From Rhizobium sp. LC145 (GTDB lineage Bacteria; Pseudomonadota; Alphaproteobacteria; Rhizobiales; Rhizobiaceae): a stretch of 64,000 nt of DNA. The translations under genes and the position numbers were made by a program. Under the pieces are notes generated by a model, which worked only from the letters and a program-made list of their open reading frames with translations, made no database searches and was not told the origin of the DNA. The DNA lies in assembly GCF_001005825.1 (NCBI RefSeq), contig NZ_LBHV01000004.1, forward strand, positions 62,001 through 126,000, in the 5' to 3' direction. Position 1 is the stretch's first letter. Each line of letters opens with the position of its first letter. Shown here in pieces: positions 16,428 to 25,379 of this stretch.

Positions 16428-16856
16428 TCAGCTCGACCGAACGATATCCCGGTCAAGCCGGTGGATTTCGCGCTGAATCTGCTGATAGTTCCGATCCGGG
16501 ATCACTCCGTCATGCCGGTCGGCCACCGCAACCGCCTGGGCGCGGATATTCGCCTCCTCATGCCTGACCGGCCTGGACGCTACGGTACTCAGCCTATCGA
16601 TCCTGCGGTCATCGGCACGCAGCTCCGACAATATATGCGTGAGCCTCGGTCTTTCGGCCATGCCCTGGTGGATGCCCGAGGTCGCCATGGCAGACGGATG
16701 CGGCATCGGCGGATTGAGCGCATCCGCATGCGGGTCTGCGCCCACATAGTAGTCGTTGGAATCATTATCGGTCCCGACACCGGCGGCATAAGCGCCGCCA
16801 ATGACGGACGATAGCATGAGAACGGAAAGAGTGGCTGTCTTGATGAAACGGCGCAT
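16428..16856 (-). CDS. Secreted protein of unknown function
   Basis: 142 residues with a Sec signal peptide (MRRFIKTATLSVLML to a GGAYAAG cleavage region). The ATG at 16856 has GGAGGAGACGCGCC upstream. The mature part is polar, with a histidine/aspartate/proline-rich stretch and a charged helical C-terminus (about residues 85-142). No recognised domain; probably periplasmic. Confidence 0.7.
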   Translation of the reverse strand: MRRFIKTATLSVLMLSSVIGGAYAAGVGTDNDSNDYYVGADPHADALNPPMPHPSAMATSGIHQGMAERPRLTHILSELRADDRRIDRLSTVASRPVRHEEANIRAQAVAVADRHDGVIPDRNYQQIQREIHRLDRDIVRSS

Positions 16857-17056
16857 GGCGCGTCTCCTCCAAATACGGAAGCAGGCTTCCGGCAAGCTGT
16901 CTCATGCTGTCGCGTCGCGGCGATCGCCGCCGGCAGCATTCAGCTCACGGGAAAATCTACGGCCGGCCGCCGGGCCTGTCATGTTAAAGTAAAATAATGT
17001 TCCAGCGGCCGATTTTGCCCCACTAAGGCCGGATTTCGGGAGGTGCGGAACGGGAA

Positions 17057-18121
17057 CTACAAATCAAATCCCAGCGCGCGGAATTTCGGCTCAACAGCCG
17101 GCCAATCCGTTTGCGGCATGAATGTCAGCCCGTGCCGGATGGCGTCCCGCCACCCCTCTCCCCTGTCTATCGCCTCTTCGATCGCAGCGGCCAGGCTATT
17201 GCCCATGTTGGCGAGCGGAAGCGCTTCGAAGAGGATTGCGGCTTGCGCCAGATCCTTCTGCCGTTTTGCGAGGCCTTGGGCATCGTTCGGCCGCCGACCC
17301 GCAACGATGAGCTTGTGAACGGCATATCGCGCGGGATCGGGCACGATCACCGGAACACCGCTCTTGTGCAGCAGAATCGACCGGACGGGCTCATAGATCA
17401 GGAAATCGAGAAAACGAAGCGGATCGGCTGCGGCACCTCCCAGAGCAGGCATTTCCGCCGGTTTGTCCGCATATTCATCGCTTCCCCGGTTCGTCGTCAA
17501 AAATTCAATTCTGTAGCCGCTCGAATTGCGGAAAGCCGTCGAGCGCGGCGAACCGGACAGATGGGGGACGGCTTTGAACGTGGAATCGATAGATTGAAGG
17601 ATTTCGCCTATGGGCGGGAGACTATCCCCGACCTCGGAAGAAATGGCGTAATCCTGCGCGATATCCGCATCGCCCGTCAAAACCGAGGCCATCGGCAGGC
17701 GAACGCCCAGATAGGCCGCGTATGTCTGGAAAGCGACCGTTCCAACGAGGCAGGCTCGCAGTCGAAAAAGACCGGCATTCCCCAAAGCCTCGACCAGATC
17801 ACCGGTAAATGAATCCGGAGCGACCAAGCCCGCATCGCGCGTCAGCGTCGAGACGATTTTCCGGCGCGCGCGGGCATCATCTTTTACGGCCTTGAAGTCT
17901 TCGACGCGGCGCGAGATTTCGGGGTCGTCCGCAGGTCCGACATAGCGCCGGGATTGCCTGCCATTTTCGCCGGGTGTATCGAAGTACCAGTAGCGGCGGT
18001 CTTTGACCGTGACAGGTACGAACCGGCCGTTGGTCGGGAAATCGACCAGGAATGAAGCATCGAGCAGACGTTGACCAAGCTCTGCCGTCATGGTCCTGTA
18101 GACGAGGTCGATCTGCTTCAT
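17057..18121 (-). CDS. GSU2403-family nucleotidyltransferase-fold protein
   Basis: 354 residues. The central region (LVGTVAFQTYAAYLG, then TGDADIAQD with the two acidic residues) resembles the nucleotidyltransferase core of the GSU2403 family (PF12281-like). Later parts, PARYAVHKLIVAGRR and KRQKDLAQA, resemble C-terminal helices of AbiEii-type proteins. The ATG at 18121 (MKQIDLVYRTM) is preferred to a frame start at 18178, which lies beyond the promoter palindrome. It is a solitary gene with a strong operator-like repeat; a defence or toxin-antitoxin-like role is inference. Confidence 0.75.
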   Translation of the reverse strand: MKQIDLVYRTMTAELGQRLLDASFLVDFPTNGRFVPVTVKDRRYWYFDTPGENGRQSRRYVGPADDPEISRRVEDFKAVKDDARARRKIVSTLTRDAGLVAPDSFTGDLVEALGNAGLFRLRACLVGTVAFQTYAAYLGVRLPMASVLTGDADIAQDYAISSEVGDSLPPIGEILQSIDSTFKAVPHLSGSPRSTAFRNSSGYRIEFLTTNRGSDEYADKPAEMPALGGAAADPLRFLDFLIYEPVRSILLHKSGVPVIVPDPARYAVHKLIVAGRRPNDAQGLAKRQKDLAQAAILFEALPLANMGNSLAAAIEEAIDRGEGWRDAIRHGLTFMPQTDWPAVEPKFRALGFDL

Positions 18122-18137
18122 CGGCACCACCTGCCCA

Positions 18138-18167
18138 GTTATACTAATTTTGCGAAAATAGTATAAC
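18138..18167 (-). promoter_or_regulatory. Operator-promoter of the GSU2403-type gene
   Basis: A perfect 9-base inverted repeat GTTATACTA / TAGTATAAC with a 12-base spacer. On the minus strand the arms contain TTATAC and TATAAC separated by 17 bases, which read as -35 and -10 hexamers. A protein bound to the repeat would occlude both. The start codon is 17 bases downstream. Confidence 0.65.
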
Positions 18168-18214
18168 GTCGGTCTCACATTGGCAATGGGACCCGCGAAA
18201 GCGCCCCACGCCTG

Positions 18215-21200
18215 TTACAGCAGAGCTGACTTCGCGACGTCGCCGATCCAGTTGCGGATCTTCGTCTCCAGCGCCTCTGGGCTGATGGGCTTGGAAAGAT
18301 AATCGTCCATGCCGGCCTGGAAGCAGAGCTCCCGATCGCTTTCCAGCGCATGCGCCGTCACGCCGATGATCGGCACATGGGCGCCGGCCTGCCTCTCCAG
18401 CTCGCGGATTCTTTGGGTCGCCTGATGACCGTTCATCACCGGCATCGAGACATCCATGATGATGACGGCAGGATCGTGCCTCTGCCATGCGTCCACGGCC
18501 TCGGCGCCGTTCTTGACGATCATGAAATTCCAGCCGGTCGCCTGCAGTATTTGCGTGAAGACGATCTGGTTGACGTCGTTGTCCTCTGCGACCAGCACGT
18601 CCAGCGCCGACACCGCCTTCACGGGCGGGGTCGAATGCGCGCCGCCTGGCTGTGGCCCGGTCGCCGCAGGCAGCGCGGGCGGAGCCTGCACCGGGGCACG
18701 ACGTGTCGCGCGCACCGAACGCACCACATCGATGATCGTGCTGCGCAGAAGGTTGGCGCGCGCCGGCTTCATGAGATGGGCCTGGATGTTGAGCGCGGCG
18801 AAGGCGCTGTCGTCACCCGCCATGTCCATGGAGGTGAGAAAGACGATGCCGACGCCATCGAACCGGCTGTCGCGACGAACATGGCCCGCTGCCTCCATGC
18901 CGTTCATTTCCGGCATGTGATAGTCGAGCACGATGGCATCGATCACGAAGCCGAGCTTCGCCGCCTCGTTGAGGATAGCGAGCCCTTCGGCGCCTCCCTC
19001 GGCGGCGAAGGTATCGAAGCCCCACATGCCGAGCTGCTCGGTGAGGATGCGGCGATTGACCGGATTGTCGTCGATGACGAGGATGCGCGCGCCGCTGGTA
19101 TTGATCGGCAGGAGCGCCGGGCTGCTACGTTCGCTGACCACCTCGAACGGCAGATGCACGGTGAAGACCGAGCCGCGCCCGACCTCGCTTTCCACCTCTA
19201 TCCTGCCGCCGAAGAGTTCGACCAGGCCGGCGGTGATCGCAAGGCCGAGGCCGGTGCCTTCGTGGCGGCGGGTCGAGGAGGAATCGACCTGGGAGAATTT
19301 ATCGAAGACCGATTGCAGCTTGTCATCCGGGATGCCGAGGCCGGTATCCTCGATGCGGATCGCCAGCATCACTCCGCCCGGCCCATGCTGCTCGGAGTGG
19401 AGATCGATGAAGACATGGCCCTTTTCGGTGAACTTCACCGCATTGCCGACCAGATTGGTGACGATCTGCCGGAAGCGGCCGGCATCGCCCATCACGGTAT
19501 CGCGGACCGAAGCGTCGCCGCGCACGATGAGCTCGATATCCTTTTCCGCGGCGGAAGAGGAGAGCAGCGTCGCCACGTCCTCGATCGCCTCGACGGGATC
19601 GAAGGGCGCCTTCCTGAGCTTCATCTGCCCGGCATCGATCTTGGAGAAATCCAGGATGTCGTTGATGATGGTGAGCAGCGCATTGCCGGACTTGACGATG
19701 ATGTCGACGAAGGTCTTCTGCCGCGTATCGAGGTTCGATTTGGAGAGAAGCTCCGCCATGCCGAGCACGCCGTTCATCGGCGTACGGATCTCGTGGCTCA
19801 TATTGGCAAGGAATTCCGATTTCGCGCGGTCGGCCGCCTCGGCCCGGTGAAGCAGGCGCGTAAGGTCGGCCTCGCGGTCCTTCATCTCGGTGACGTCGGT
19901 GAAGACCGCCAGCCAATGATCGCTGCCGGTGAGATTAGCCTCCACCTGAAGCCAGCGCTTGCCTTCGACATGCAGGGCGGCCGAGACCGGCTTGCCGAGC
20001 GCGACGCTCTCTTCCCAGGCCCTCAGCGTCGTCATGGCCTCGTCGGAGGTGCCGAGATCCCCGCGCCTGGCGGCCAGGCGGAAAATCTCCCGCCATGAAG
20101 CGCCGGGCACCGTCATCTCCGCCGGTATCTGCAGCATGCGCGACAGCGCATCGTTGGAGAAGATGATCTCACCGTCATGCAGGATCAGGAGACCCTGCGA
20201 CATGGCGCTTGTGGCATCGCGCATCAGCGCGCCGTGGCGTTCGAGAGCCGCGCGGGCCTCCTGGACCTCCTCGTCGCGCTTGCGCGCGGCGGTGATGTCC
20301 ATGTAGCTCAGAAGCATCTTTCCGCCGGTAAGCCGCGTGCCGGAAACGAGGATCACGCGGCCCTTGCGGCTGGTCACCTCGATCGGCGGCTTTTCCTCGC
20401 GATCCGTCAGCGCCGCGATGCGCCGCTCGTAGATCTCCTCGAAGGAAAGCGCCGAATCGGCATAGATGCCGTGGTCGAAGTTGACCTTCAGGAAATCGCG
20501 GTAGGAGCGCCCCGTCAGCTCGAACTGCTCGCCGGCATCCCAGAAGCCGTAGAAAGCCGGATTGGCGTATTCGAATGTGAAGTCCTCATCGAGGATGGCG
20601 ACGCCGACCGGCATGGCCTGCAGCATCGTCTGCAGATCCTGGCGCAGCTTGTCGGCCTTTTCCATGGCCTCCTTGATGGGCGTGATATCGGTGATCGAAC
20701 CGACGATATGCGGTTCGCCGTCCGCCGCGACGATCCTCTTCTGGCGCGTGATGACGGGCACGACGCGGCCGTCCGGAAACGACTTTTCTTCCGTCTTCTC
20801 GCTCAGCTCTCCATCGGCCAGAAGCCGGTCGTTTTCCTCCAGTGCACGCTCCGCGCGCCCGGGAAACATTTCCCGCTCGGTCTTGCCGAGGATATCCTCG
20901 CGCCTGACCTCGTACATCTTCTCGTAGGCGCCGTTGGCGAAGGCGAGCCGCTGACGGCTGTCGCGCATGAAGACGGCGACCGGCAGGTCCTCCAGCATCG
21001 CGCGCAGAAGCTCCGCCTCGCCGAGCGCGCGGCGCAGCGCCATTTCCTGGTCCTTGAATTCCGTCACGTCGTGGCGGATGGCGATCAGCGCGCCGCTATC
21101 GTGCCGCTTGTTGATGCTGCGCATCCAGCGGCCGTCGGACAGTTGCTTGACCTTTTCCGCATAAGGCAGGTCGAACCGCTTCAGCCGTTCCGCCACCCAG

Positions 21201-21859
21201 ACGTCGCGATCAGGGTTGTCCCGCACGAAACGGACGGGAGATTCGCGCCGCTTCCTGTCATAGGCAAACCCCAGGATTTCGGCAAGGTTGATCCCCGGCT
21301 GCAATTCAACATGGGACGTGAAGTGGTTGATGAGCTCGGCATTGCTGTAGACCAGCGCATTGTCGGCGTCATAGATGCCGATACCCATCTCGAGCATGTC
21401 GAGGGCATCGTGAAGCAGGGCGCTGTCCAGCACGCCGATGCCGCCGTTCGCGGCAGCGATCGCGGTCGATGGACCGGCAGCCTCGGCCGCGTTCCTCTCG
21501 ATTGCGTGGAAGGTCCCGAAGAGGAATGTCCGGTCGTCCTCCGAAAGGAAGCGCTCGATATGGATTTCATGGAGCAGGACGCCCGAATGGTCGAAGCGTC
21601 GGGCCACCTCCTCGGTGCCGAAGACGATCGAGCGGCATTCCTTTTCCTTGCGCTCCGGGTCCTCCTCCTTGCCCGCAAGATCACGGCTCTGCGTGCCGGC
21701 AAACTCCTCCACGGCGCGGCCGAACAGGCGTGCGTAAGCTTCGTTGACCGCAACGTAATTGAGCGCGCTATCCTTGATGAAGGCGGGTTCCGGCAGGTCG
21801 TTGATCCGCTCGCAGGCCGTCTTCAGCAGTTCGCTTTCCGTCTCCAACGGTTCCCCCAC
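18215..21859 (-). CDS. Hybrid sensor histidine kinase, five PAS domains, two receivers
   Basis: 1214 residues, no obvious membrane helix, so a cytoplasmic sensor. Domains in order: PAS repeats at roughly 10-120, 150-265, 285-400, 405-530 and 545-665; the dimerisation domain with phospho-accepting histidine near 688 (FLANMSHEIRTPMNGVLG); the ATPase domain with NLVGNAVKFTEKG near 805 and DTGLGIPDD; receiver 1 with aspartate near 978 (IVLDYHMPEMNG); receiver 2 with aspartate near 1135 (IIMDVSMPVMNGHQA). The start is GTG at 21859; the nearby ATG at 21864 is out of frame. No cognate response regulator or HPt protein adjoins it. The ligand is unknown. Confidence 0.9.
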   Translation of the reverse strand: MGEPLETESELLKTACERINDLPEPAFIKDSALNYVAVNEAYARLFGRAVEEFAGTQSRDLAGKEEDPERKEKECRSIVFGTEEVARRFDHSGVLLHEIHIERFLSEDDRTFLFGTFHAIERNAAEAAGPSTAIAAANGGIGVLDSALLHDALDMLEMGIGIYDADNALVYSNAELINHFTSHVELQPGINLAEILGFAYDRKRRESPVRFVRDNPDRDVWVAERLKRFDLPYAEKVKQLSDGRWMRSINKRHDSGALIAIRHDVTEFKDQEMALRRALGEAELLRAMLEDLPVAVFMRDSRQRLAFANGAYEKMYEVRREDILGKTEREMFPGRAERALEENDRLLADGELSEKTEEKSFPDGRVVPVITRQKRIVAADGEPHIVGSITDITPIKEAMEKADKLRQDLQTMLQAMPVGVAILDEDFTFEYANPAFYGFWDAGEQFELTGRSYRDFLKVNFDHGIYADSALSFEEIYERRIAALTDREEKPPIEVTSRKGRVILVSGTRLTGGKMLLSYMDITAARKRDEEVQEARAALERHGALMRDATSAMSQGLLILHDGEIIFSNDALSRMLQIPAEMTVPGASWREIFRLAARRGDLGTSDEAMTTLRAWEESVALGKPVSAALHVEGKRWLQVEANLTGSDHWLAVFTDVTEMKDREADLTRLLHRAEAADRAKSEFLANMSHEIRTPMNGVLGMAELLSKSNLDTRQKTFVDIIVKSGNALLTIINDILDFSKIDAGQMKLRKAPFDPVEAIEDVATLLSSSAAEKDIELIVRGDASVRDTVMGDAGRFRQIVTNLVGNAVKFTEKGHVFIDLHSEQHGPGGVMLAIRIEDTGLGIPDDKLQSVFDKFSQVDSSSTRRHEGTGLGLAITAGLVELFGGRIEVESEVGRGSVFTVHLPFEVVSERSSPALLPINTSGARILVIDDNPVNRRILTEQLGMWGFDTFAAEGGAEGLAILNEAAKLGFVIDAIVLDYHMPEMNGMEAAGHVRRDSRFDGVGIVFLTSMDMAGDDSAFAALNIQAHLMKPARANLLRSTIIDVVRSVRATRRAPVQAPPALPAATGPQPGGAHSTPPVKAVSALDVLVAEDNDVNQIVFTQILQATGWNFMIVKNGAEAVDAWQRHDPAVIIMDVSMPVMNGHQATQRIRELERQAGAHVPIIGVTAHALESDRELCFQAGMDDYLSKPISPEALETKIRNWIGDVAKSALL

Positions 21860-22269
21860 TTCATCGCGCCGCCTCCACGCTCACACGATTCGGTTTGTCC
21901 TCCAACCGAGGGATAACATCACGATTAGGGTTAACAACGCGTTGCCGCCAGCCGGCGATTTTGAAAGGGGCCGCATCTTCGCAGTTGCGAAACATTCACT
22001 TGACTTTTCTGCGAAAAACCACCACATGGGTGCCAAGCTTTCACCTTCCGGCCGCCGCGTGAGCTGCCCCGCGTCACCCCAAGATCGCGAAGAAGGAACA
22101 AGGCGCATATTGAAGAAGCCCTCTCGGAGTTGAGGGGCACAGCGCTGGAAAGTTTGTTTCCAACTCACAAGTTCCCACTTCACGCGGGGTTCTTGACGCC
22201 AGAAGCAGCCGACATGGCATGGTGCCGTGCCGGCGCATATGCTTTTGGCGCCCCCGAAAGGTATTCGAC
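21860..22269 (+). other. 410-base intergenic region: divergent promoters and long rhlE leader
   Basis: No protein gene is supported here. It contains candidate -35 elements (TTGACT near 22000, TTGACG near 22192) and GC-rich potential hairpins shortly before the rhlE start (for example GGCATGGTGCCGTGCC). It may hold a regulated 5' leader, as cold-responsive DEAD-box helicase genes often do, or a small RNA. No known RNA family was recognised. Confidence 0.35.
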
Positions 22270-23991
22270 TTGACGAATTTTGAATCTCTTGGCGTGTCCA
22301 AGCAGATCGTCGCCACGCTCACTGGGCTTGGCATCGAAACGCCGACGCCGATCCAGGCGCAGGCAATCCCCCTCCTCCTCGAAGGCCGTGACCTGATCGG
22401 TCTGGCCCAGACCGGCACCGGCAAGACCGCCGCGTTCGGCCTGCCGCTGATCGAGCGTCTTCTCGCGGAAAACATCCGCCCGGACAACCGCACCACGCGG
22501 TCGCTGATCCTGGCGCCGACGCGCGAGCTGGTGAACCAGATCGCCGCCAACCTGAAGAACTTCATCAAGGGCAAGCCCCTCAAGATCAACCTGGTCGTCG
22601 GCGGCGTGTCGATCAACAAGCAGCAGCAGCAGCTCGAAAAGGGCACCGACATTCTCGTCGCGACCCCCGGCCGCCTGCTCGACCTCATCGCCCGTCGCGC
22701 CATCTCGCTGACGACGGTGCGCTTCCTCGTGCTCGATGAAGCCGACCAGATGCTCGACCTCGGCTTCGTGCACGATCTGCGCAAGATCGCCAAGATGGTG
22801 CCGAAGCGCCGCCAGACCATGCTGTTTTCGGCCACCATGCCGAAGGCTATCGCAGATCTCGCAGCCGACTTCCTCACCGATCCGGTGAAGGTGGAAGTCA
22901 CTCCTCCGGGCAAGGCTGCCGACAAGGTCGAGCAGTATGTCCACTTCGTCGGCGGCAAGGGCGACAAGACCGAGCTCCTGAAGACCTCGCTGACCGCCAA
23001 TCCGGACGGCCGCGCCATCGTCTTCATGCGCACCAAGCACACGGCCGAGAAGCTGATGAAGCATCTCGACCACATCGGTTACTCGGTCGCCTCGATCCAC
23101 GGCAACAAGAGCCAGGGCCAGCGCGAGCGGGCGCTCAAGGGCTTCCGTGACGGCGAGATCAAGACCCTGATCGCCACCGACGTCGCCGCCCGCGGCATCG
23201 ACATCCCGGCCGTCAGCCACGTCTACAACTACGACCTGCCGGAAGTGCCGGACGCCTATGTTCACCGCATCGGCCGCACGGCCCGCGCCGGCCGCGACGG
23301 CATCGCCATCGCATTCTGCGCGCCGGACGAAACGGCCCTCCTGCGCGATATCGAAAAGCTCATGGGCATCGAGATCGCCACGGCCTCGGGTGAACGCCCG
23401 GAAGGCATGAGCCGCCCCGTTCGCGGTAACAACAACCGCGGCGCCAACAATCGTGGCGGCAATGGCAACGGCCAGGGTCGCGGACGCGGCAATGGGGGCG
23501 AACGTTCAGGCGGCGAAGGTCGCCCCGAGCGTCGCGAACGCCCGGCCCGCAAGCCGTTCTTCGCAACCGATGGCGCCGAGGGTGGCGCCCGTTCGGAAGA
23601 GCGGCGCGAGCGTCCCAACGGCGAACGCCGCCATGGCGACCGTCCGAACCGCGACAACCGCCGCAACGAGGACTTCCGCGGCCAGCGCCGCGGCGAGGAA
23701 GCCCCGCGCTCCGAAGCCGACAACGATCTGGCTACGACCTCCGATTTCCGTCCGGCCAAGAAGCAGTTCGGCCCCCAGGGTGGACGCGGCAAGGGCAACG
23801 GCCAGGGTCAAGGTCAGGGCAAGCGCGAGCACGCTGCCCATGGTGCTCACGAAGCCGGCAACCAGCGCAAGGCGCACGAGGGCGGTCACGGCCGCCCCGC
23901 CCAGAAGCAGGGTGAAAATCGCGGTCCGGTGAGGTTCGGCAACGACAACCGCGGTGGCGGCCAGCAGGGCCGCAAGCGCCGTCCGGCTTGA
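22270..23991 (+). CDS. rhlE: DEAD-box RNA helicase, RhlE type
   Basis: 573 residues. Helicase motifs in order: Q motif (FESLG...TPTPIQAQAIP), AQTGTGKTA (I), PTRELVNQ (Ia), TPGRLLDL (Ib), VLDEADQMLD (II), SATMP (III), VFMRTKHTAE (IV), TDVAARGIDIP (V), HRIGRTARAGRDG (VI). From about residue 385 the tail is Arg/Gly/Asn-rich low complexity, typical of RNA-binding extensions. The start chosen is TTG at 22270, giving the family N-terminus TNFESLG, with GAAAGG 9 bases upstream. Probable roles are ribosome assembly, mRNA turnover and cold adaptation. Confidence 0.9.
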   Translation: MTNFESLGVSKQIVATLTGLGIETPTPIQAQAIPLLLEGRDLIGLAQTGTGKTAAFGLPLIERLLAENIRPDNRTTRSLILAPTRELVNQIAANLKNFIKGKPLKINLVVGGVSINKQQQQLEKGTDILVATPGRLLDLIARRAISLTTVRFLVLDEADQMLDLGFVHDLRKIAKMVPKRRQTMLFSATMPKAIADLAADFLTDPVKVEVTPPGKAADKVEQYVHFVGGKGDKTELLKTSLTANPDGRAIVFMRTKHTAEKLMKHLDHIGYSVASIHGNKSQGQRERALKGFRDGEIKTLIATDVAARGIDIPAVSHVYNYDLPEVPDAYVHRIGRTARAGRDGIAIAFCAPDETALLRDIEKLMGIEIATASGERPEGMSRPVRGNNNRGANNRGGNGNGQGRGRGNGGERSGGEGRPERRERPARKPFFATDGAEGGARSEERRERPNGERRHGDRPNRDNRRNEDFRGQRRGEEAPRSEADNDLATTSDFRPAKKQFGPQGGRGKGNGQGQGQGKREHAAHGAHEAGNQRKAHEGGHGRPAQKQGENRGPVRFGNDNRGGGQQGRKRRPA

Positions 23992-24019
23992 TAGACCGGG
24001 CTACCCATCCAATTGAAAA

Positions 24020-24056
24020 GCCGCCCGCAGCCTGATCGCTGCGGGCGGCTTTTTTC
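24020..24056 (+). terminator. Strong intrinsic terminator of rhlE
   Basis: Perfect 12-base stem GCCGCCCGCAGC / GCTGCGGGCGGC with loop CTGATC, preceded by AAAA and followed by TTTTTT. It can also end transcription coming from the convergent cytochrome gene. Confidence 0.92.
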
Positions 24057-24100
24057 TTTGGCAAGGGGCCGCCCCCCTCCTTCGCCGTTGCCTCCTGTAG

Positions 24101-24123
24101 ATCCTCGGCACAAGGCCGAGGAT
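24101..24123. repeat. Short dispersed palindrome
   Basis: ATCCTCGGC-ACAAG-GCCGAGGAT, perfect 9-base arms, flanked by GACGGG. It shares CCGAGGA and TGACGGG blocks with the longer palindrome at 34.05 kb, suggesting a common family of intergenic palindromic repeats. Confidence 0.5.
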
Positions 24124-24167
24124 GACGGGAGAATTCGCAACGGCTTTCAGCGATCCGAGCCGATATC

Positions 24168-25379
24168 CTATCGCTGCTTGGCGATTTGCGAGGCTTCCAC
24201 GGCGGGCGCCGCATTTCCCCAACTGTTGCGGACATAGGTCAGCACGTCCGCCACCTGCTGGTCGGAGAGCCGCCAGCCGAGCGACGGCATGGAGGGGGAC
24301 GTCCGCGCCTCCGCTGTATGCACCGCCTGGCTGCCGTTCAGCACCAGTCTTGCCAGCGTTTCGGCGCTCGGCTGCTGGACGATCGCGCTTCCGGCGAGTG
24401 CCGGGAAGAGCTGGCGCGCGCCCTTGCCGTCACCGCCATGACAGGCCGAGCAGGTGTCGTGATAGATGGCGGCGCCCGCCGTCATGTGCGGATCGCTCGC
24501 CGCGATCGGCTGCGGTTTTTCCGTGGGGCCGCCCTCGGTGCTCTTGAGGTATGTGGTGATCGCCCGCAGGTCGCCCTCCGTCATCTGCGAGGTCGAGGCC
24601 GTGATGGCTTCCGCCATGGGACCGGATGCGATCGTATGCGAATTCGCCCCGGTCTTTAAGTATTGCACGAGCTCGTCGTCGCTCCAGCTTCCGATTCCGA
24701 TATGCGGATTGCCGGTGATGTTCGGCGCATACCATCCCTGAAGCGAGCCGCCCTGCAAGACCTGATCATTCTTGTCGGCGCCGAGGAAGGTCTTCGGCGA
24801 ATGGCAGGTGCCGCAATGGCCGGGCCCCTCCACGATATAGGCGCCGCGGTTCCATTCGGGAGACTGGTTCGGGTCCGGCTTGAACTCGCCGCCTGAGAAA
24901 TTGATCATGTTCCAGCCGAGCATCGAAAGCCGGATGTTGAACGGGAACGGCAACTGGTTGGCCTCGACCGGATTGAAGACCGGGTCCACGGTTCTGAGAT
25001 AATACCAGAGGTTGGAAATGTCCCGGTCGCTCATCTTGGTATAGGCCGGATAGGGCATGGCCGGATAAAGCCGTTTCCCCTCATGGCCGACGCCGGTCTT
25101 CATCGCCCGATGGAAATCCTCTTCCGACCAGTTGCCGATGCCGGTCGCCTTGTCGGGCGTGATGTTCGGCGGGATCAATTGGCCGAAGGGCGTTTCGAGC
25201 GGCAGGCCGCCGGAGAGCGGCTTTGCCCCCGGCGCGGTGTGGCAGGCGGAGCAATCGCCGAGGATTGCCTGATAGCGGCCGCGGATGATCTTGTCCGCCA
25301 GGTCCGGAGCCTGCGAGAAAGCCAGCCCCGCCGAAAGGGCGGAAGCGACGAGCGTGAGGGAAAAGACGATCTTCTTCAT
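24168..25379 (-). CDS. Membrane gluconate-type dehydrogenase, triheme cytochrome c subunit
   Basis: 403 residues with a Sec signal (MKKIVFSLTLVASALSAGLA). Three heme c motifs are present: CSACH near residue 43, CGTCH near 190 and CSACH near 318. Such subunits take electrons from the flavoprotein in the periplasm and pass them to ubiquinone. The ATG overlaps the stop of the GMC flavoprotein gene by 4 bases. It is the last gene of the three-subunit operon. Substrate (gluconate, sorbitol or another polyol) cannot be fixed from this subunit. Confidence 0.9.
   Translation of the reverse strand: MKKIVFSLTLVASALSAGLAFSQAPDLADKIIRGRYQAILGDCSACHTAPGAKPLSGGLPLETPFGQLIPPNITPDKATGIGNWSEEDFHRAMKTGVGHEGKRLYPAMPYPAYTKMSDRDISNLWYYLRTVDPVFNPVEANQLPFPFNIRLSMLGWNMINFSGGEFKPDPNQSPEWNRGAYIVEGPGHCGTCHSPKTFLGADKNDQVLQGGSLQGWYAPNITGNPHIGIGSWSDDELVQYLKTGANSHTIASGPMAEAITASTSQMTEGDLRAITTYLKSTEGGPTEKPQPIAASDPHMTAGAAIYHDTCSACHGGDGKGARQLFPALAGSAIVQQPSAETLARLVLNGSQAVHTAEARTSPSMPSLGWRLSDQQVADVLTYVRNSWGNAAPAVEASQIAKQR

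Noticed and set aside
18350..20098. 582-codon plus-strand ORF opposite the hybrid kinase
   Set aside because: Antisense of a well-supported kinase, composition typical of a shadow frame, no domain.
20177..21916. 579-codon plus-strand ORF opposite the kinase N-terminus
   Set aside because: Same reason; no ribosome site and no domain.
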